This document shows positions 24,856 through 35,362 of a stretch of DNA of 64,000 nucleotides, one piece after another. The DNA is from Nannochloris sp. 'desiccata' (lineage: Eukaryota > Chlorophyta > Trebouxiophyceae > Chlorellales > Chlorellaceae): NCBI GenBank assembly GCA_019044685.2, contig JAGTXX020000006.1, forward strand, positions 1,693,501-1,757,500, read 5' to 3'. Under the pieces are notes generated by a model that saw nothing but the letters and a program-made list of their open reading frames with translations, had not been told where the DNA came from and ran no database searches. Both the position numbers and the translations under genes were made by a program. Within the stretch, counting starts at the first letter, position 1. The number at the start of each line of letters is the position of its first letter.

Positions 24856-26094
24856 ATGGCTTGGCAATATCAAGAACTGCTCAATCAGAATTTGCAGATT
24901 TTATTCGTCCTCGGTTTGGGTGCTCTCTCTGCTCGGTTACAACTTTTCAACCAAGGCACGGATCTGCGAGCCTTCAATAAAATAGTATTTGCTATTCTTC
25001 TCCCAGCTTCTATTCTATTAGGCCTTGGACTACGTACAAACCTACGCGATGGGAAAATATGGAGTTTCATAGGAGGATTCTTAATGCTCAGGGCCATCTG
25101 TCTCGTTGGAAACGCTGCTGTGTTTTATAATAAAGGCGTCGGCTACGTCACTGCAAACTGGCTTTTTGTCAGTTGGGTAAGCACTGTAATTCTTGGAGTT
25201 CCATTAGTGCGTGCCGCACTGGGTCCACAGTACAGTAATTTAGGGGTCGTAGCAGGAATTAGCAGCTTTATTTTCCAGCTTCCAGCAATGTTAATTCTAT
25301 TTGAAATTGACGTTAGCAGACGCACAAAAATGAGCGCAAACAACAGCTTGCCTTCTACGTCTTCAGGAAATCTGTCAATCCAAGAAGATGGAGGGCAACG
25401 AGAAAATAATATTGGAGATAAGGACACTGTTCCTGCTTCAAGTGCACGACCAGCGACCACCACCGCCGCCACAGCGGCCAAAAAGAGCCCTCTTCTTACC
25501 AAACAACAAGCAAAATCCATTGGAAAGCAGCTACTAAAGAACCCTATTCTCTGGGCTATTCTTATCGGTATTATAGTCTCGGCCACTACCCTAGGGCCTC
25601 GCTATCTTAACCCAGGCAGCCCACCTCCAGCACAGCCAAATTGTGACTATGTTCCTGGCACCGGGTTTATTTCTTTAATATTATCGTCATTAGCAGGGTG
25701 CACTGAACCAATAGCTCTCTTCGCTACCGGCATCTTTCTCTTGTATAAAAGGCCGATTGCATGTGGTTGGCGTGTAGCTATAGGATATATGGTTGTGAAA
25801 TTAGTTCTTGTTCCCGCGTTAATGGTGGGGTGCGCTGCTGCTGTTGGTCTCGAAAGCGGGTCTGCTCGTGCTGCGGTGTTGCTTGCCTCGTTACCTATCT
25901 CAGCTGCTGCATTTACATTGTGTGATAGGTATTCTACCTGTTTAAATCAAGTTGTTGCGAATATTTTTTGGGGGACGGTGCTGGTTTTACCCACAACCTT
26001 GGCATGGATGGCATTCATGGATGCAGTTGATCTGTTTCCAATGGTGAAAACCCCTGTTCCTAATGCATGTACTGACTCCCCAGCATCTGGATGA
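24856..26094 (+). CDS. Auxin efflux carrier (AEC/PIN-like) family membrane transporter
   Basis: Single exon of 412 residues. The open frame continues upstream from a GTG, but the ATG at 24856 (MAWQYQELLNQNL) is the best start. About five hydrophobic helices come first (for example LQILFVLGLGALSARLQLF and IVFAILLPASILLGLGL). A hydrophilic Ser/Thr/Ala-rich loop spans about residues 155-225, then five more helices follow, including NPILWAILIGIIVS, LILSSLAGCTEPIALFATG and VLLASLPISAAAFTLCDRY. The 5 + loop + 5 plan and the positions of Asn/Pro turns fit the AEC superfamily (bacterial malate permeases, plant PIN and PILS). The substrate is not predictable; an auxin role should not be assumed. Confidence 0.75.
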   Translation: MAWQYQELLNQNLQILFVLGLGALSARLQLFNQGTDLRAFNKIVFAILLPASILLGLGLRTNLRDGKIWSFIGGFLMLRAICLVGNAAVFYNKGVGYVTANWLFVSWVSTVILGVPLVRAALGPQYSNLGVVAGISSFIFQLPAMLILFEIDVSRRTKMSANNSLPSTSSGNLSIQEDGGQRENNIGDKDTVPASSARPATTTAATAAKKSPLLTKQQAKSIGKQLLKNPILWAILIGIIVSATTLGPRYLNPGSPPPAQPNCDYVPGTGFISLILSSLAGCTEPIALFATGIFLLYKRPIACGWRVAIGYMVVKLVLVPALMVGCAAAVGLESGSARAAVLLASLPISAAAFTLCDRYSTCLNQVVANIFWGTVLVLPTTLAWMAFMDAVDLFPMVKTPVPNACTDSPASG

Positions 26095-26217
26095 GCAGAG
26101 TCTCGTAAACATTTTCAAATCCCTAGTAGTATTCTATGCTGCACTTCTGCAAAGTCTGATTGGCGCCTCTATTGCCATTGTATCAGAGGATAAAAACAAA
26201 AACAAAGGACCCCGTTG

Positions 26218-26270
26218 AGAGGTGGCTGAAGGGCTTCCTGCTGCTGGCTTCGCCAAAAACAGCAGGTCAT
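26218..26270 (+). other. Hairpin-forming segment in the AEC/AHA1 3' spacer
   Basis: Between two convergent 3' ends, CCTGCTG and CAGCAGG form a perfect 7 bp inverted repeat. Inside it, TGGC-TTC-GCCA can form a second stem. This gives a nested hairpin of about 30 nt. The preceding GAGAGGTGGCTGAAGGGC looks slightly like a tRNA-Ser D-arm but no full cloverleaf can be built. It may be a chance 3'UTR structure. Confidence 0.35.
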
Positions 26271-26360
26271 TTATTTATGGATTGAATATTAAATTTTTCT
26301 TAAAACATTATTAACGAAGAAAAAAAATTTGAAAACTATCTGAGACAGCCAAACTCTCTC

Positions 26361-27425
26361 TTATGCACCAAATCCAAAGACTTGTCTGATTCTAAGCAAC
26401 ACTTGCTGCTTCCATCCAGCCTGTGTCATATTCAGCACATCATGATTTCCATATCTATCGGAATCTGGGATACCAGTTTGCTTCAAATGCAGCGTCACCG
26501 AACCTTTTTCTTTTTCTTCAAATGAAATAACGACTCGACTGGTTGCCCCATCTGGCCATGAACTGAACCTCCAATCCATATCAATGGAGCTATGGGGGAT
26601 TAATTCTCTAAATGTACCTTCAATGCTCCCACCAAACATCGAAAAAGAGCCACCAGGCGTGGCATTTATTTCAGCAGGACTTCCGGTAAAGGCACGGACT
26701 CTGTTTGTGTCTGTGAAACATTCGTACAAATCTTTGCAAGAAGCGTAGTAATTTTCAGTTATTTCGATAGAGCGACTCGCACCTTTCTTTTTCGCTGCAG
26801 CAGGAGCGGTAGTTGGAGCGGCAGCTTTGACCTCAGCAGAAGGGGCTACCCCTTTAGCTTCGGCTGTGGCTCCAGCAGCAGCAACAGCAGCAGCTTCCGC
26901 TGCAGCTGCAGACTCAGAGCCTGGTTTTAGGGGACCACCAACGCTTAGTTCGTTTACAAATATCCCTATAGCTTTGTAAATTAACGGCCGCCCGTGATTG
27001 ACAATCAAAGTACGCATTTTCTCAGCAGGGCCGTTGCCAGATGTGACGGAGATCTGGACTTCAGGGTCTTCATCGTGATTTTCTTCGCTAATGTAGGGTA
27101 CCTTGATATCTCCACTTCCTTCATTGTTCTCCGCATCGGTTCCTTTCCATTTCAGAGAGAGATCAAGCTCATAGGCGGGAATAATTTTGCCTTTTCTTTG
27201 ATTGATCACACATTCGCCTGTGAGCTTGATGTCTTCCTCGGTGATCTTGATGACAGCTCCGTCTTTGTCTTCAACAAGAACCATCGAGCACAGCAACTCT
27301 TTCAAGCGGTCTGTGCTCCAGGGAAGAGCATTGAACTCTGTCCAGTGCCAACCATTGACATTTTTCCCACTGTCCCCAAGGTCTTTTACCTGCCACCTGG
27401 CGTCTCCCTCGCCCCACTTGGCCAT
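26361..27425 (-). CDS. AHSA1: Activator of Hsp90 ATPase (AHA1) co-chaperone
   Basis: Single exon of 354 residues; the start is ATG at 27425 (MAKWGEGDARWQVKDLG), with an in-frame upstream extension ignored. AHA1 binds the Hsp90 middle and N domains and speeds ATP hydrolysis. The N-terminal AHSA1_N domain shows GKNVNGWHWTEFNALPWS and GECVINQRKGKIIPAYELDL. A low-complexity Ala/Pro linker follows (about residues 190-240). The C-terminal START-like AHSA1 domain has YYASCKDLYECFTD, FSMFGGSIEGTFREL, WRFSSWPDG and a terminal GWKQQVLLRIRQVFGFG. Two-domain plan and length match the family. It is divergent from the glutaredoxin gene with only about 190 bp between start codons. Confidence 0.95.
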   Translation of the reverse strand: MAKWGEGDARWQVKDLGDSGKNVNGWHWTEFNALPWSTDRLKELLCSMVLVEDKDGAVIKITEEDIKLTGECVINQRKGKIIPAYELDLSLKWKGTDAENNEGSGDIKVPYISEENHDEDPEVQISVTSGNGPAEKMRTLIVNHGRPLIYKAIGIFVNELSVGGPLKPGSESAAAAEAAAVAAAGATAEAKGVAPSAEVKAAAPTTAPAAAKKKGASRSIEITENYYASCKDLYECFTDTNRVRAFTGSPAEINATPGGSFSMFGGSIEGTFRELIPHSSIDMDWRFSSWPDGATSRVVISFEEKEKGSVTLHLKQTGIPDSDRYGNHDVLNMTQAGWKQQVLLRIRQVFGFGA

Positions 27426-27613
27426 CTTGCTTATATATCTTTGGTGGCAGATCAACTCTAATATATAATGATGAAAATGAGCTTGTAAATGGCCTTTTTC
27501 TATCAAATTCTTCTGGAACAGCCTAATCATGATGACTCAAAAAGCCTCATATTTGCTCTGGAAAGCTCAAATTCATAATACATAATCTAGATTATTATCC
27601 AGTTATTGCAATC

Positions 27614-28240
27614 ATGCAGCGTGCAGCTATTACCTTTCGTTCACCCGCATCTTGCTTCCCATCTAAATCCAAGATCACTTCTCGCTCAGCCACCACCAGA
27701 AGGTCCTTTGCTGTGCGCGCTGGCCTCAATGACGTGATCAACAACGTGACAATTGCTATCCAGAACTCCCCTCTCGCCAAGGGTAAAGCTGCTCTGGCCA
27801 AGTTGCAGGCTGGCCAATTTGATGAAATAGAGACGGGGAGTAAAATTGATGAACTCATCGCTGGGAACCCTGTTGTGGTATTCAGCTTTAGCTCATGCCC
27901 TTTCTGCGTCAAGGCCAAGAAAATTCTGGACGATGCAAATGTCAAATATAAGGCTATTGAGCTCAATCAGATGGGAGCTGAGGGTATGGCGATCAGGGCG
28001 GTAAGAAAAAAAAAAAATCAAAAAAAAATTCAACTGTGGCTGTGACTCCATTCCATACAATTATTCATGCTAGTCTGTTTCACTTTTCAGGTGTTAGCTG
28101 AGCGTACCGGAAGAACGTCTATGCCTAATATCTGGATTGGAGGGCAAGGAATTGGCGGGTGCAACGATGGACCTGGCATTGTCACCCTCCAGAAATCTGG
28201 TGACCTCATTCCTATACTCCAAAAAGCCGGGGCGCTCTAA
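27614..28240 (+). CDS. CPFC-type glutaredoxin, probably plastid-targeted
   Basis: Exons 27614-28000 and 28091-28240 (GT-AG, phase 0) give 178 residues. The N-terminal ~38 residues are rich in Ser, Arg and Thr and lack acidic residues, like a plastid transit peptide, ending near SFAVRAGL. The thioredoxin-fold glutaredoxin domain follows, with active site SSCPFCVKAK, a glutathione-binding TSMPNIWIGG (the TVP loop, here SMP) and IGGCNDG. Both active-site cysteines are present, so a dithiol mechanism reducing disulfides or glutathionylated proteins is expected. The second exon supplies the cis-Pro loop. The intron starts with GTAAG and a poly(A) tract. A TGTAA lies about 75 bp past the stop. Confidence 0.93.
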
Positions 28241-28373
28241 ATGTTTTCAAACCTTTCTCTCTTTCAGAACTTTAATTTCTACTTGTATCTTAGATTCATT
28301 ATAAATCCCCAACTTTGTAACATAGCAATAAGTTTCAATTTAAAAAATCGAAAGAAAAATAATGTGATACCTC

Positions 28374-30493
28374 CTAACAAGATCGGCTCCCAGTCATGCT
28401 CCGACTTATTCCACTTTGACTTTCTTCCTCCTGCATTTCATATTGGAACTCATCTCTCACCTTCATTAAGAGCTTTCCCAGCATATTATGCCCGCTTCCA
28501 TCGAATCCTTGCCCCCAAAAGTAATCATGAGGTGCCGTCTCTACAATAGTCGCTCTCCTCAATGCTGAAGACAAAAGAAGTTGCCGTGGTCCTTCATGAG
28601 CAGCGAATTTGGCACGTAAAGCAGCTTGCATTACCACAGATTTACTCTGTCCCCAATCTTCACGCAGCAATTCTGGGCGATTGCGTTCATTACGACGGCC
28701 TATGGCTGCTGCCACTTCTGGACTTGGGGCGGAGAAAATTGTCTCAACTAGAGCTTTGGCCTCTGCATGGTCAACCCCTGCAAATTTCTGAGCTTGGTAG
28801 TAATGCTCATTTGTTTTCCATTCTCGACTAGTAGTATTGGGCTTATCAAAAACTGAAGAAGGAGGACCCGGTCGCGGGTGGAAGGCTTCTAATTTTATGT
28901 GCGTCATCGGCCCGTCTGGCATTGTTATTGCATGTGGCGAAAAATTACTAAAACACCCAAATCTCTCCCAATTTTTATAGAATCCAGCAACTGGGAGATG
29001 AGAGGAAGATGTCGGGGATTCGATATTAGAGGATAATCGACGACTATGCCCACTTGCTCTACCAATATCGGCAGCACGAGTACGAGTATTAACAGCAGTT
29101 TGAGGCGCCGTTGTCGTAGTAGCAGCAGCAGCACCACCATTAACAGTATTGCTACCTTCTTCAATAGGTCTTCTAAGTCCTAACGCAGCCGCAAGCGCTC
29201 TTGCGCCTCCAGAAACAGGTAAATACCCACTCAGCATCAGATCTTGCCCACTTACGGACCATTGTGTTTCTTGAAGCGGCAGCGCTTGTGTCATTTCTAC
29301 AAATCCCAGATCTCCTACAGGAGTAGGTGCTTTGGTTCCTCCTATGATTTTAGGGGCTACAAATGCCATTACTTTATGCACTGCACCACCTGCAATGGCA
29401 GGCGCGGCAAGAGTACCACCACATTCCCATAATAAACGCATATGTCCTCTTTGGCGACAGTAATCTGCCACGGCGGCGGGGCTTAGAAAATCAAATTCAA
29501 GAACCTCAACACCCCGAGAGCGAAGCATACGTTGAAATTCTTTTCTCACACCACATTGAGTTGCTACTATTGTTGGTGCTTGCGATGTATCCCATAACGC
29601 TGCTCCTATCGGCAGGTCTAAAGTACGAGACATAACTATTCGGAGTGGTTGATGCCCGCCTTCTCGTCTGGTAGTTAATCTAGGGTCATCTCTGCGTACA
29701 GTTTGACCTCCTACAATGACAGCATCGCTCATTGCACGTGTTTTAAACACCTTTTGGCGGGATTCTGTTCCACTAACCCAGGAACTGTGCCCAGAAGAGG
29801 CAGCAATTTTACCATCCAAGGTCATAGCATATTTTAATACGCCTAAAGGGCGATTTAGAGCCATGACGTGTAGTAAAGGTTCATTAGCAAGTAATACAGC
29901 TGAATCAGTTGCTTCTAGATGCCCAGAATATGCAGAGCAAGGAGATTCACTTAGTACCGAGACGGTGACCCCTGCAGCGTTCAAAGCATCGATTGCAATA
30001 CCACGTAGAGCTACCACAGGGTGCCGTAAGCCTATGACAACTCTTTGCACGCCCGAGGATATCAACGCCTGGATAGCAGAGGTGTCTCCATGGCAATCTC
30101 CAGTTTCTAGATTGAGGTAGGCTGTGCCTCCTTGAGCTCGTCCTTGAGCTGCGAGTGTTGCAGCAATCTCAGGAGCCTGTGTTCCCTGAGCTAGGAGATA
30201 TGCTTCCGCAACTACATTACCTGAAGGGTCCGTCAGAATGCACGCCGCGTTTGGGTGGGGTTGTGTCTCGCCAGAAGAAGTCAAAGAGAGGGCAGCAGTA
30301 CGGGAAAGGAGCGAGAGATCTTTTTCTGCAGAAGGTACAAGGTAAAAAGACAGAATACATGTTGTCAGCAATTAAGACATGATAGTATAGAATCGTTATA
30401 GAAAATATTCTGATATTTAAGGTAATGCTTGCCTGTGATTACAGTGTCAGGAGTGGCGCTGTTCACTACTGCCAACAATGACGACGCCTGCAT
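28374..30493 (-). CDS. PYRR: Riboflavin biosynthesis PyrR: RibD-like reductase fused to NADAR N-glycosidase
   Basis: Exons 30433-30493 and 28374-30325 give 670 residues; the intron is read as GC-AG (ACAG|GCAAGC), with phase 1 restored exactly. Domain 1 is a deaminase-like fold that has lost its zinc ligands: the usual H-A-E is replaced by QAPEIAA, as in plant PyrR. Domain 2 is the reductase (MTLDGKIAASSGHSSWVSG, DAVIVGGQTVRRDDPRL, LWECGGTLAA). Domain 3 is the NADAR/COG3236 module (FSNFSPHAI, YYQAQKFAG, LREDWGQSKSVVMQAALRAKF). In plants the reductase makes the ribitylaminouracil precursor, and the NADAR part removes reactive early intermediates. The N-terminus is short for a transit peptide, so a further upstream exon is possible. 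Confidence 0.92.
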
Positions 30494-30985
30494 TGAAAGT
30501 GTTTTTTTTAGAGGTCAGAAAAGGCCATCAATTCAGAATATAGCTGATTAAGTTCATTACTCGCATGTGTCTTTACAAACATGTGCTGCGATTCCCCTCA
30601 CTTTTGCTGCGCGCAGCCTTGTAAAGCTGCGATTCGTCACCAGATTAAGGATGGAGACAACTGGACACGTTCCCTCGGACGGCAAGCAATCAAAAGATGC
30701 GTTTCGTAACGGAAGGATAGCTGTCTGGTGTCTATCAAACCCTGCTGACTGCACATAGCCTTGCGTCAGGCCACCTAAATTCCTCAACATGTGCATTTCG
30801 AATGTAATTTGTAGCACAATATTATTGCATGTAGTGCATTGCCGGAGCGGATCAAATGCGCATTGTATAATCTTTTTTGTCAATAAACTAATTTACAGTA
30901 TTTTGATGAGAATAACTGTGAAGTAAAACAAATTTCTAACAGCTAGCATCATCCCTTTCAAACTTCCAGCAGGGATTACCTAAAC
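30494..30985. other. Intergenic between importin-9 3' end and PyrR 5' end
   Basis: 492 bp, both flanking genes on the minus strand, so the PyrR promoter should be here. An open frame at 30557-30883 (-) shows no family resemblance and is not called a gene. Confidence 0.45.
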
Positions 30986-33900
30986 CTAAGCCTGCCAAAT
31001 GCGCTCCACCGCTGCCACCTGCGTAGCCGTCAGCTCTGCAGCTGCTGCTTGCATCAGGTCTTGTGAGCTTTGCGCCAGCTCTTTAAAAGCTCCGGCTACA
31101 TAAGCACCAACATCCATTGCACTCAGTGGGTCCGCCAAGCGCCTGGCATTTTCCAGTGGATCTACATTTGTAAGCTGTTCTTCAAAGAAATTTCCATCTT
31201 CATCATCACCAAACGCACCCATGAGCATGCCATACTCTGCAAAGTAAAATAATTGACGATTAAAATCGAATAACCAACAAATCCACATCGCTGAATTTTC
31301 CCGTTGAATATTCCAGTTGTACTTGACAACTAAATACTAATTTCAGATCAAACTCACCATCCCATTGGCCTGCATTACTTCTTTTTTCATCATCTCCAGA
31401 TTCTTGCTCTCTGTCAGAGTCCTCCTCCTCCTCATCTTCATCAAAATCGTATTCTTCTTCACCGCCCCACTGTCCCATTCCATGCTCTCCCCCTTCACCT
31501 TGCGTAGAAGCCTCAATAAACGAATCAGCCAGCAGCATTACTAATTTCACCCGTAATGGAACTTGACTCCACTGTTCTGCTTGGGTCGCACCACGTGCGC
31601 GGGTTCGGATTCCGGTACTGGTATCTACCCGCTTTCCTTTCACGAAAACAGCATTCAAAGCAGGATGAGGACACGCAAGGAGAGACCCTAAAGCTGTAAT
31701 GGAAGATTTGATATCGTATGGTGTACGAATTTCCATGTGACGTTCTGTCCACTTCAACATTGCTACGTGTAAAGCAGAGGTACCATCGCCGGCCCCGCCG
31801 TCGGCTTTGCTCAATAACTCTACCAACTGGGAAGCATCAGATCGAGCAATAAAGGCCAAAACACTAAGAAGAGATTGAACAGCCATAGGATCTTCTACTG
31901 TACGGAGTTTCTGAGCTATAGAGACTAATATATCACCCAATTGAGGCGTTATCTGAGGTGCTGCATGTCGTAAAAGTTCCAAAATGAAACTGCCGACATT
32001 TCGGCAAGCTACGTCAGGTATCTCTAGCTTAAGCAGATGGTGTGCTGCGTGTATCAGCCCCGCGGCTCCTACTACAGGATCTTGTCCGGCCCATCCAAGT
32101 GCATCTGTTCCTCCGACCTGTAGAGTAGTCCTCAAAAAGGCAACAGCTGCACAGGCAACCTCTTCATCGTCCGTCGTCATCAACACACGGAGCACAGGCA
32201 GCAATGCCACATTGGCTATTGCCGCTGCTGTGTCAGGGGTGGAGGGTTGCAGCACTAGCGTCAACATATCTAAACAGCCAGTAAGGAGTATTTGGGAGTG
32301 CGCACCAGGGTTGGAAACTACTTCACACAAGGTAGGGAGAGCCAAATTTTGAAGTGAGAGCAAGCAACCGGGTGTTGTGGCAACCGCCCTGAGCAAGTCT
32401 TCAGCATCTTCTCCCACCAATGGATCAGCGATGTTATCCACCCAGACGTTTAACGCTCTTGGAATGAGATGTCCTGACCATCGCTCTGCGCCTGCTGGGT
32501 CAACTTTGACTAAAGAAGTCAAAGTTCCCACTACAAGATGAAGGGAGTCTTCATCAGCTGATGGAAGCAAGCTTGCTAACCCAACAAACGCTTGTTCAGA
32601 GACAGCTTGAATATCCTCGGGTGTGGCACCTTTGAAAAGACGTGCAACAGCCTGGCAGGCACCGGCTTGGACAAGAGGAGGATTGCCTGGGCCTAGAGCT
32701 GGGCACGCTACTCGAAGTGCAGCTGAACGGAGACTGGGCGAGAGCGCCGGCGCCCATTTATAGAACAGCCATAGAGCTCTACCAACCACAACAGCGGGCA
32801 TGTCTGCTCCCCCAGATGTTAGCATTTCAGATAGTACAGCTGCACCCGCAATTTCAGGGTCAATTGAAGCAGGCATCGCTTTCTTTTTCCTTTTTAACTC
32901 AACACATCTCTCTGCCACTGCGCCTCCAACAGCTAACAAGGCAGCTTCTTTTAGTCTCCACCAGTGCTCGTCTCCAGCTTGCTTCGCAGCTTCAGCTTCA
33001 GCGTTACGGCGTTGAATGGCTTCGCCTACAGCAGCCATGCCGTCAGCACCACCTGATTCTAGTAATTCATCAAGAAGGAGCTCACCCGAAGCTCGGGTAC
33101 TCCAAAAATCGTCTTCATTGGAAAGGTATTCATTGATATCAGCATTCCATTTCTCCACGTTATCATCTGAAGCTTGCATGTAGCCTACACACAAATACGC
33201 CAGCTGTTGGAACGCAGGGCGCAGCATGGGCAGCACTCGGGAATTTCCAAGGAGAGTTAATAAAAGCTCAAATAGTTGAGAGATAAGATCTGAAAAGGAA
33301 ACACGTTCTAGAGAGCTGTCGTCTTCATTACCAGAAGCATCACCTTCTCCTCGTACGACTAGTTGATCGTACACAGGAGCGCAATTAGTAAACATTGACC
33401 AGCAGGAGGAAAGGATAGCAGGAAGAAAGACCGCTGCCAATTTACTAAAAGAACGGACAACGCGAACTATGCACCCAAGTGCCTCGAATTTGATACCCCA
33501 TAATGAAGCATCATCATCAGACAATGGAGCGTCCAATATTGCAGCAATGGCATGCAGCCAAGGACCCAACGCTGCTTGCAAAGTAGTCGCAGCAGCAGAA
33601 GATTGTTTATATGTTAATTCCAAAGCACCTAGGCAGGTCTTATATATAATAAGCGCCCATCTACGCAATGCTGCAGGAAACGCTTCGTTTTGCACAATCT
33701 GCAGTAGCTCAGGGAGGACAATGGGAGCCATCCCAACAACTTGCTCTTCGGAGATGTCTTCTACCAATAAAGCAAGGCAGCGAACAGCACCAGAGATTAC
33801 GTGAGGGTTGGTCTTGTCTGCCACTGCACTTATCAGTCCAGGTAGGAGTTCAGGCCATGCGTGGGGGCAGTCACTTTTTCCGATTTCAGCAATGACCATG

Positions 33901-34223
33901 CCAACCGCTGTCTGTATGAGGGAATTTGGCTCGGCTAAACTTGAAGGCAGAGTCGCTCGGACTTGGGCTTTTTCTGGATCAGATATCTGTGCAGCGCCAT
34001 TTTCAAGATCTTCAGATGCCCAGTGCTTTTGAATATGCCGTCTGAGCACAACGCCAGCTAGCTGACGCACGGCTGCAGCAGCGGGGTCGTTGGACTGCAC
34101 CACTGCAATTAATTTCAAGCAGAAGCCTTCTTGTTTACTGCACTCCTCAAGATACGATGTGGAATGCTGTCTAATCTGAGCATCAGGGCTGAGCGTGGCT
34201 AGCAAGCACTGAACCAAGTCCAT
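30986..34223 (-). CDS. IPO9: Importin-9 type karyopherin
   Basis: Exons 31358-34223 and 30986-31236 (GT-AG, phase 1) give 1038 residues, close to the ~1040 of animal importin-9. It carries histones and ribosomal proteins into the nucleus. The N-terminal importin-beta domain is seen in QIRQHSTSYLEECSKQEGFC and RQLAGVVLRRHIQKHW. A long row of HEAT-like helices follows. An acidic loop with EEEYDFDEDEEEEDSD near residue 930 is typical of this importin and contacts histones. The last exon gives the conserved FFEEQLTNVDPLENARRLADPLSAMD end. Join across the intron is clean (AGQWDEYGMLMG). Confidence 0.92.
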
Positions 34224-34404
34224 TTTTTTAAAATGATCTGAATTTCAGTTTACAATTCTATAGCCCTAGGGGCATTAAGTGGTTCTATCCTCTAACTGGA
34301 ATGTTTCCATAGACAAGTTTAATGTGTTAACACACTAAATGAATTTAGGCGATTTAAAACGAACTTCCAATATTTTTAAAATAACCAAAATCACATTATC
34401 ATAA
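34224..34404. other. Intergenic upstream of importin-9
   Basis: AT-rich sequence immediately 5' of the importin-9 ATG; likely includes its promoter. No motif recognised. Confidence 0.4.
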
Positions 34405-34800
34405 TGTTGCGTGGGACTCCCGGAGTCCGGGACTCCCAGTGGGAGATGAGAAAGCGAGGCTGGGAGAAGGGCTGGGAGAGCAGACTGCCCTGAGGGCCTT
34501 TCTAGGCAATCTCTGCAAATAGGAAATGGACGACGAATGCCTGCGAGGGGCTACAGCTCCCTCCTCGCCACCAAATCCTGCATGTGATCGCAATGTTGAT
34601 GATCGCTCAGGCGGTTCCTGATCTGATCAGTGATCACCTGCTAGAAACTTGTCGTCTGGACCCCTGATTGGCAACACCCACGGTATCAAATCATCAGCAT
34701 CAGCTTTTTGAGGATCCTGCTGCGCTCGTTGTCCTTTGGCTGAGCCGATGCTGCTGTGAGAAAATCCGATCTTGCCACCACCGCCGGCCGCCCTTTCCCT
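34405..34800. repeat. Dispersed repeat, copy A
   Basis: This stretch is a diverged copy of 43873-44205 in the same orientation. Shared blocks in the same order include GAGAAAGCGAGGCTGGGAGAA, GATTCCTGATC/GGTTCCTGATC, GATCACCTGCT, CTGATTGGCA, TATCAAA, ATCAGCT, CTGCGC(C/T)CGTT and GAGAAAATCC. Copies differ by many substitutions and gaps. On the minus strand both copies keep similar reading (…PWVLPIRG here, …SWALPIRG in copy B), so it may be a relic of a coding element. No terminal repeats or target duplications found. Confidence 0.6.
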
Positions 34801-35362
34801 AAAAATGGGAACAAAAAATGATCCGGCTAAATGAGCCTTTTTTCCCAAGAAAATCACCAAAAACGACATCGCCTTCTTTTTCTTACAAGGCTAATAACTG
34901 CAAAAAAAAATGTCTGGGAGAAAAAACAGGATTGAAAAACAGGCACCGAAAAACTGACAAGAATACAGTAACTAAAGTTGAAAAACAAAAACAAAGAATA
35001 TCGATCGTTGAACAGAAACAGAAGCGTTAAGAAACAAATAAAGAGAGGTAACAGTGGCATGAAAAAAAACTGGCAAAGTAAAGAAGGCCAAATTAAAACT
35101 TTCGAGGGAAAAGAAAAGGGAAAGAAAAGGTTTCTTCCTCCGGTAAATTAATACTCATAGCACTAAGGACTATGGGTTATTACTAGCTAGCACTCTAGGC
35201 ATTGGTCAAAGGATTAGCACTCTCAGCAGCACCCATGGCATTTTTTTTCTTTTGGGGGGGCAAAGCAGCCCTCTTGGCGGTTTTCTTCTTCTTCTTTTGG
35301 GGGGCAAAAGAGGGTTTCCCCCCAGCGCTAAATGGATGTTCCTATTTGTTCTGCCCTCCGAC
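34801..35362. other. Intergenic, A/T- and G-run-rich
   Basis: Low-complexity region. From about 35239 to 35320 a TTCTTTT-GGGGGG-CAAA unit occurs twice about 50 bp apart. No gene recognised; the left part may be 3'UTR of the minus-strand gene at 35363. Confidence 0.45.

Noticed and set aside
26218..26290. Possible tRNA-Ser (GAGAGGTGGCTGAAGGGC resembles a D-arm)
   Set aside because: No acceptor stem, T-arm or GTTCRA box can be placed; only the hairpin is kept.
30557..30883. 108-residue open frame on the minus strand
   Set aside because: Composition is irregular, no family resemblance, lies in the promoter area of PyrR.
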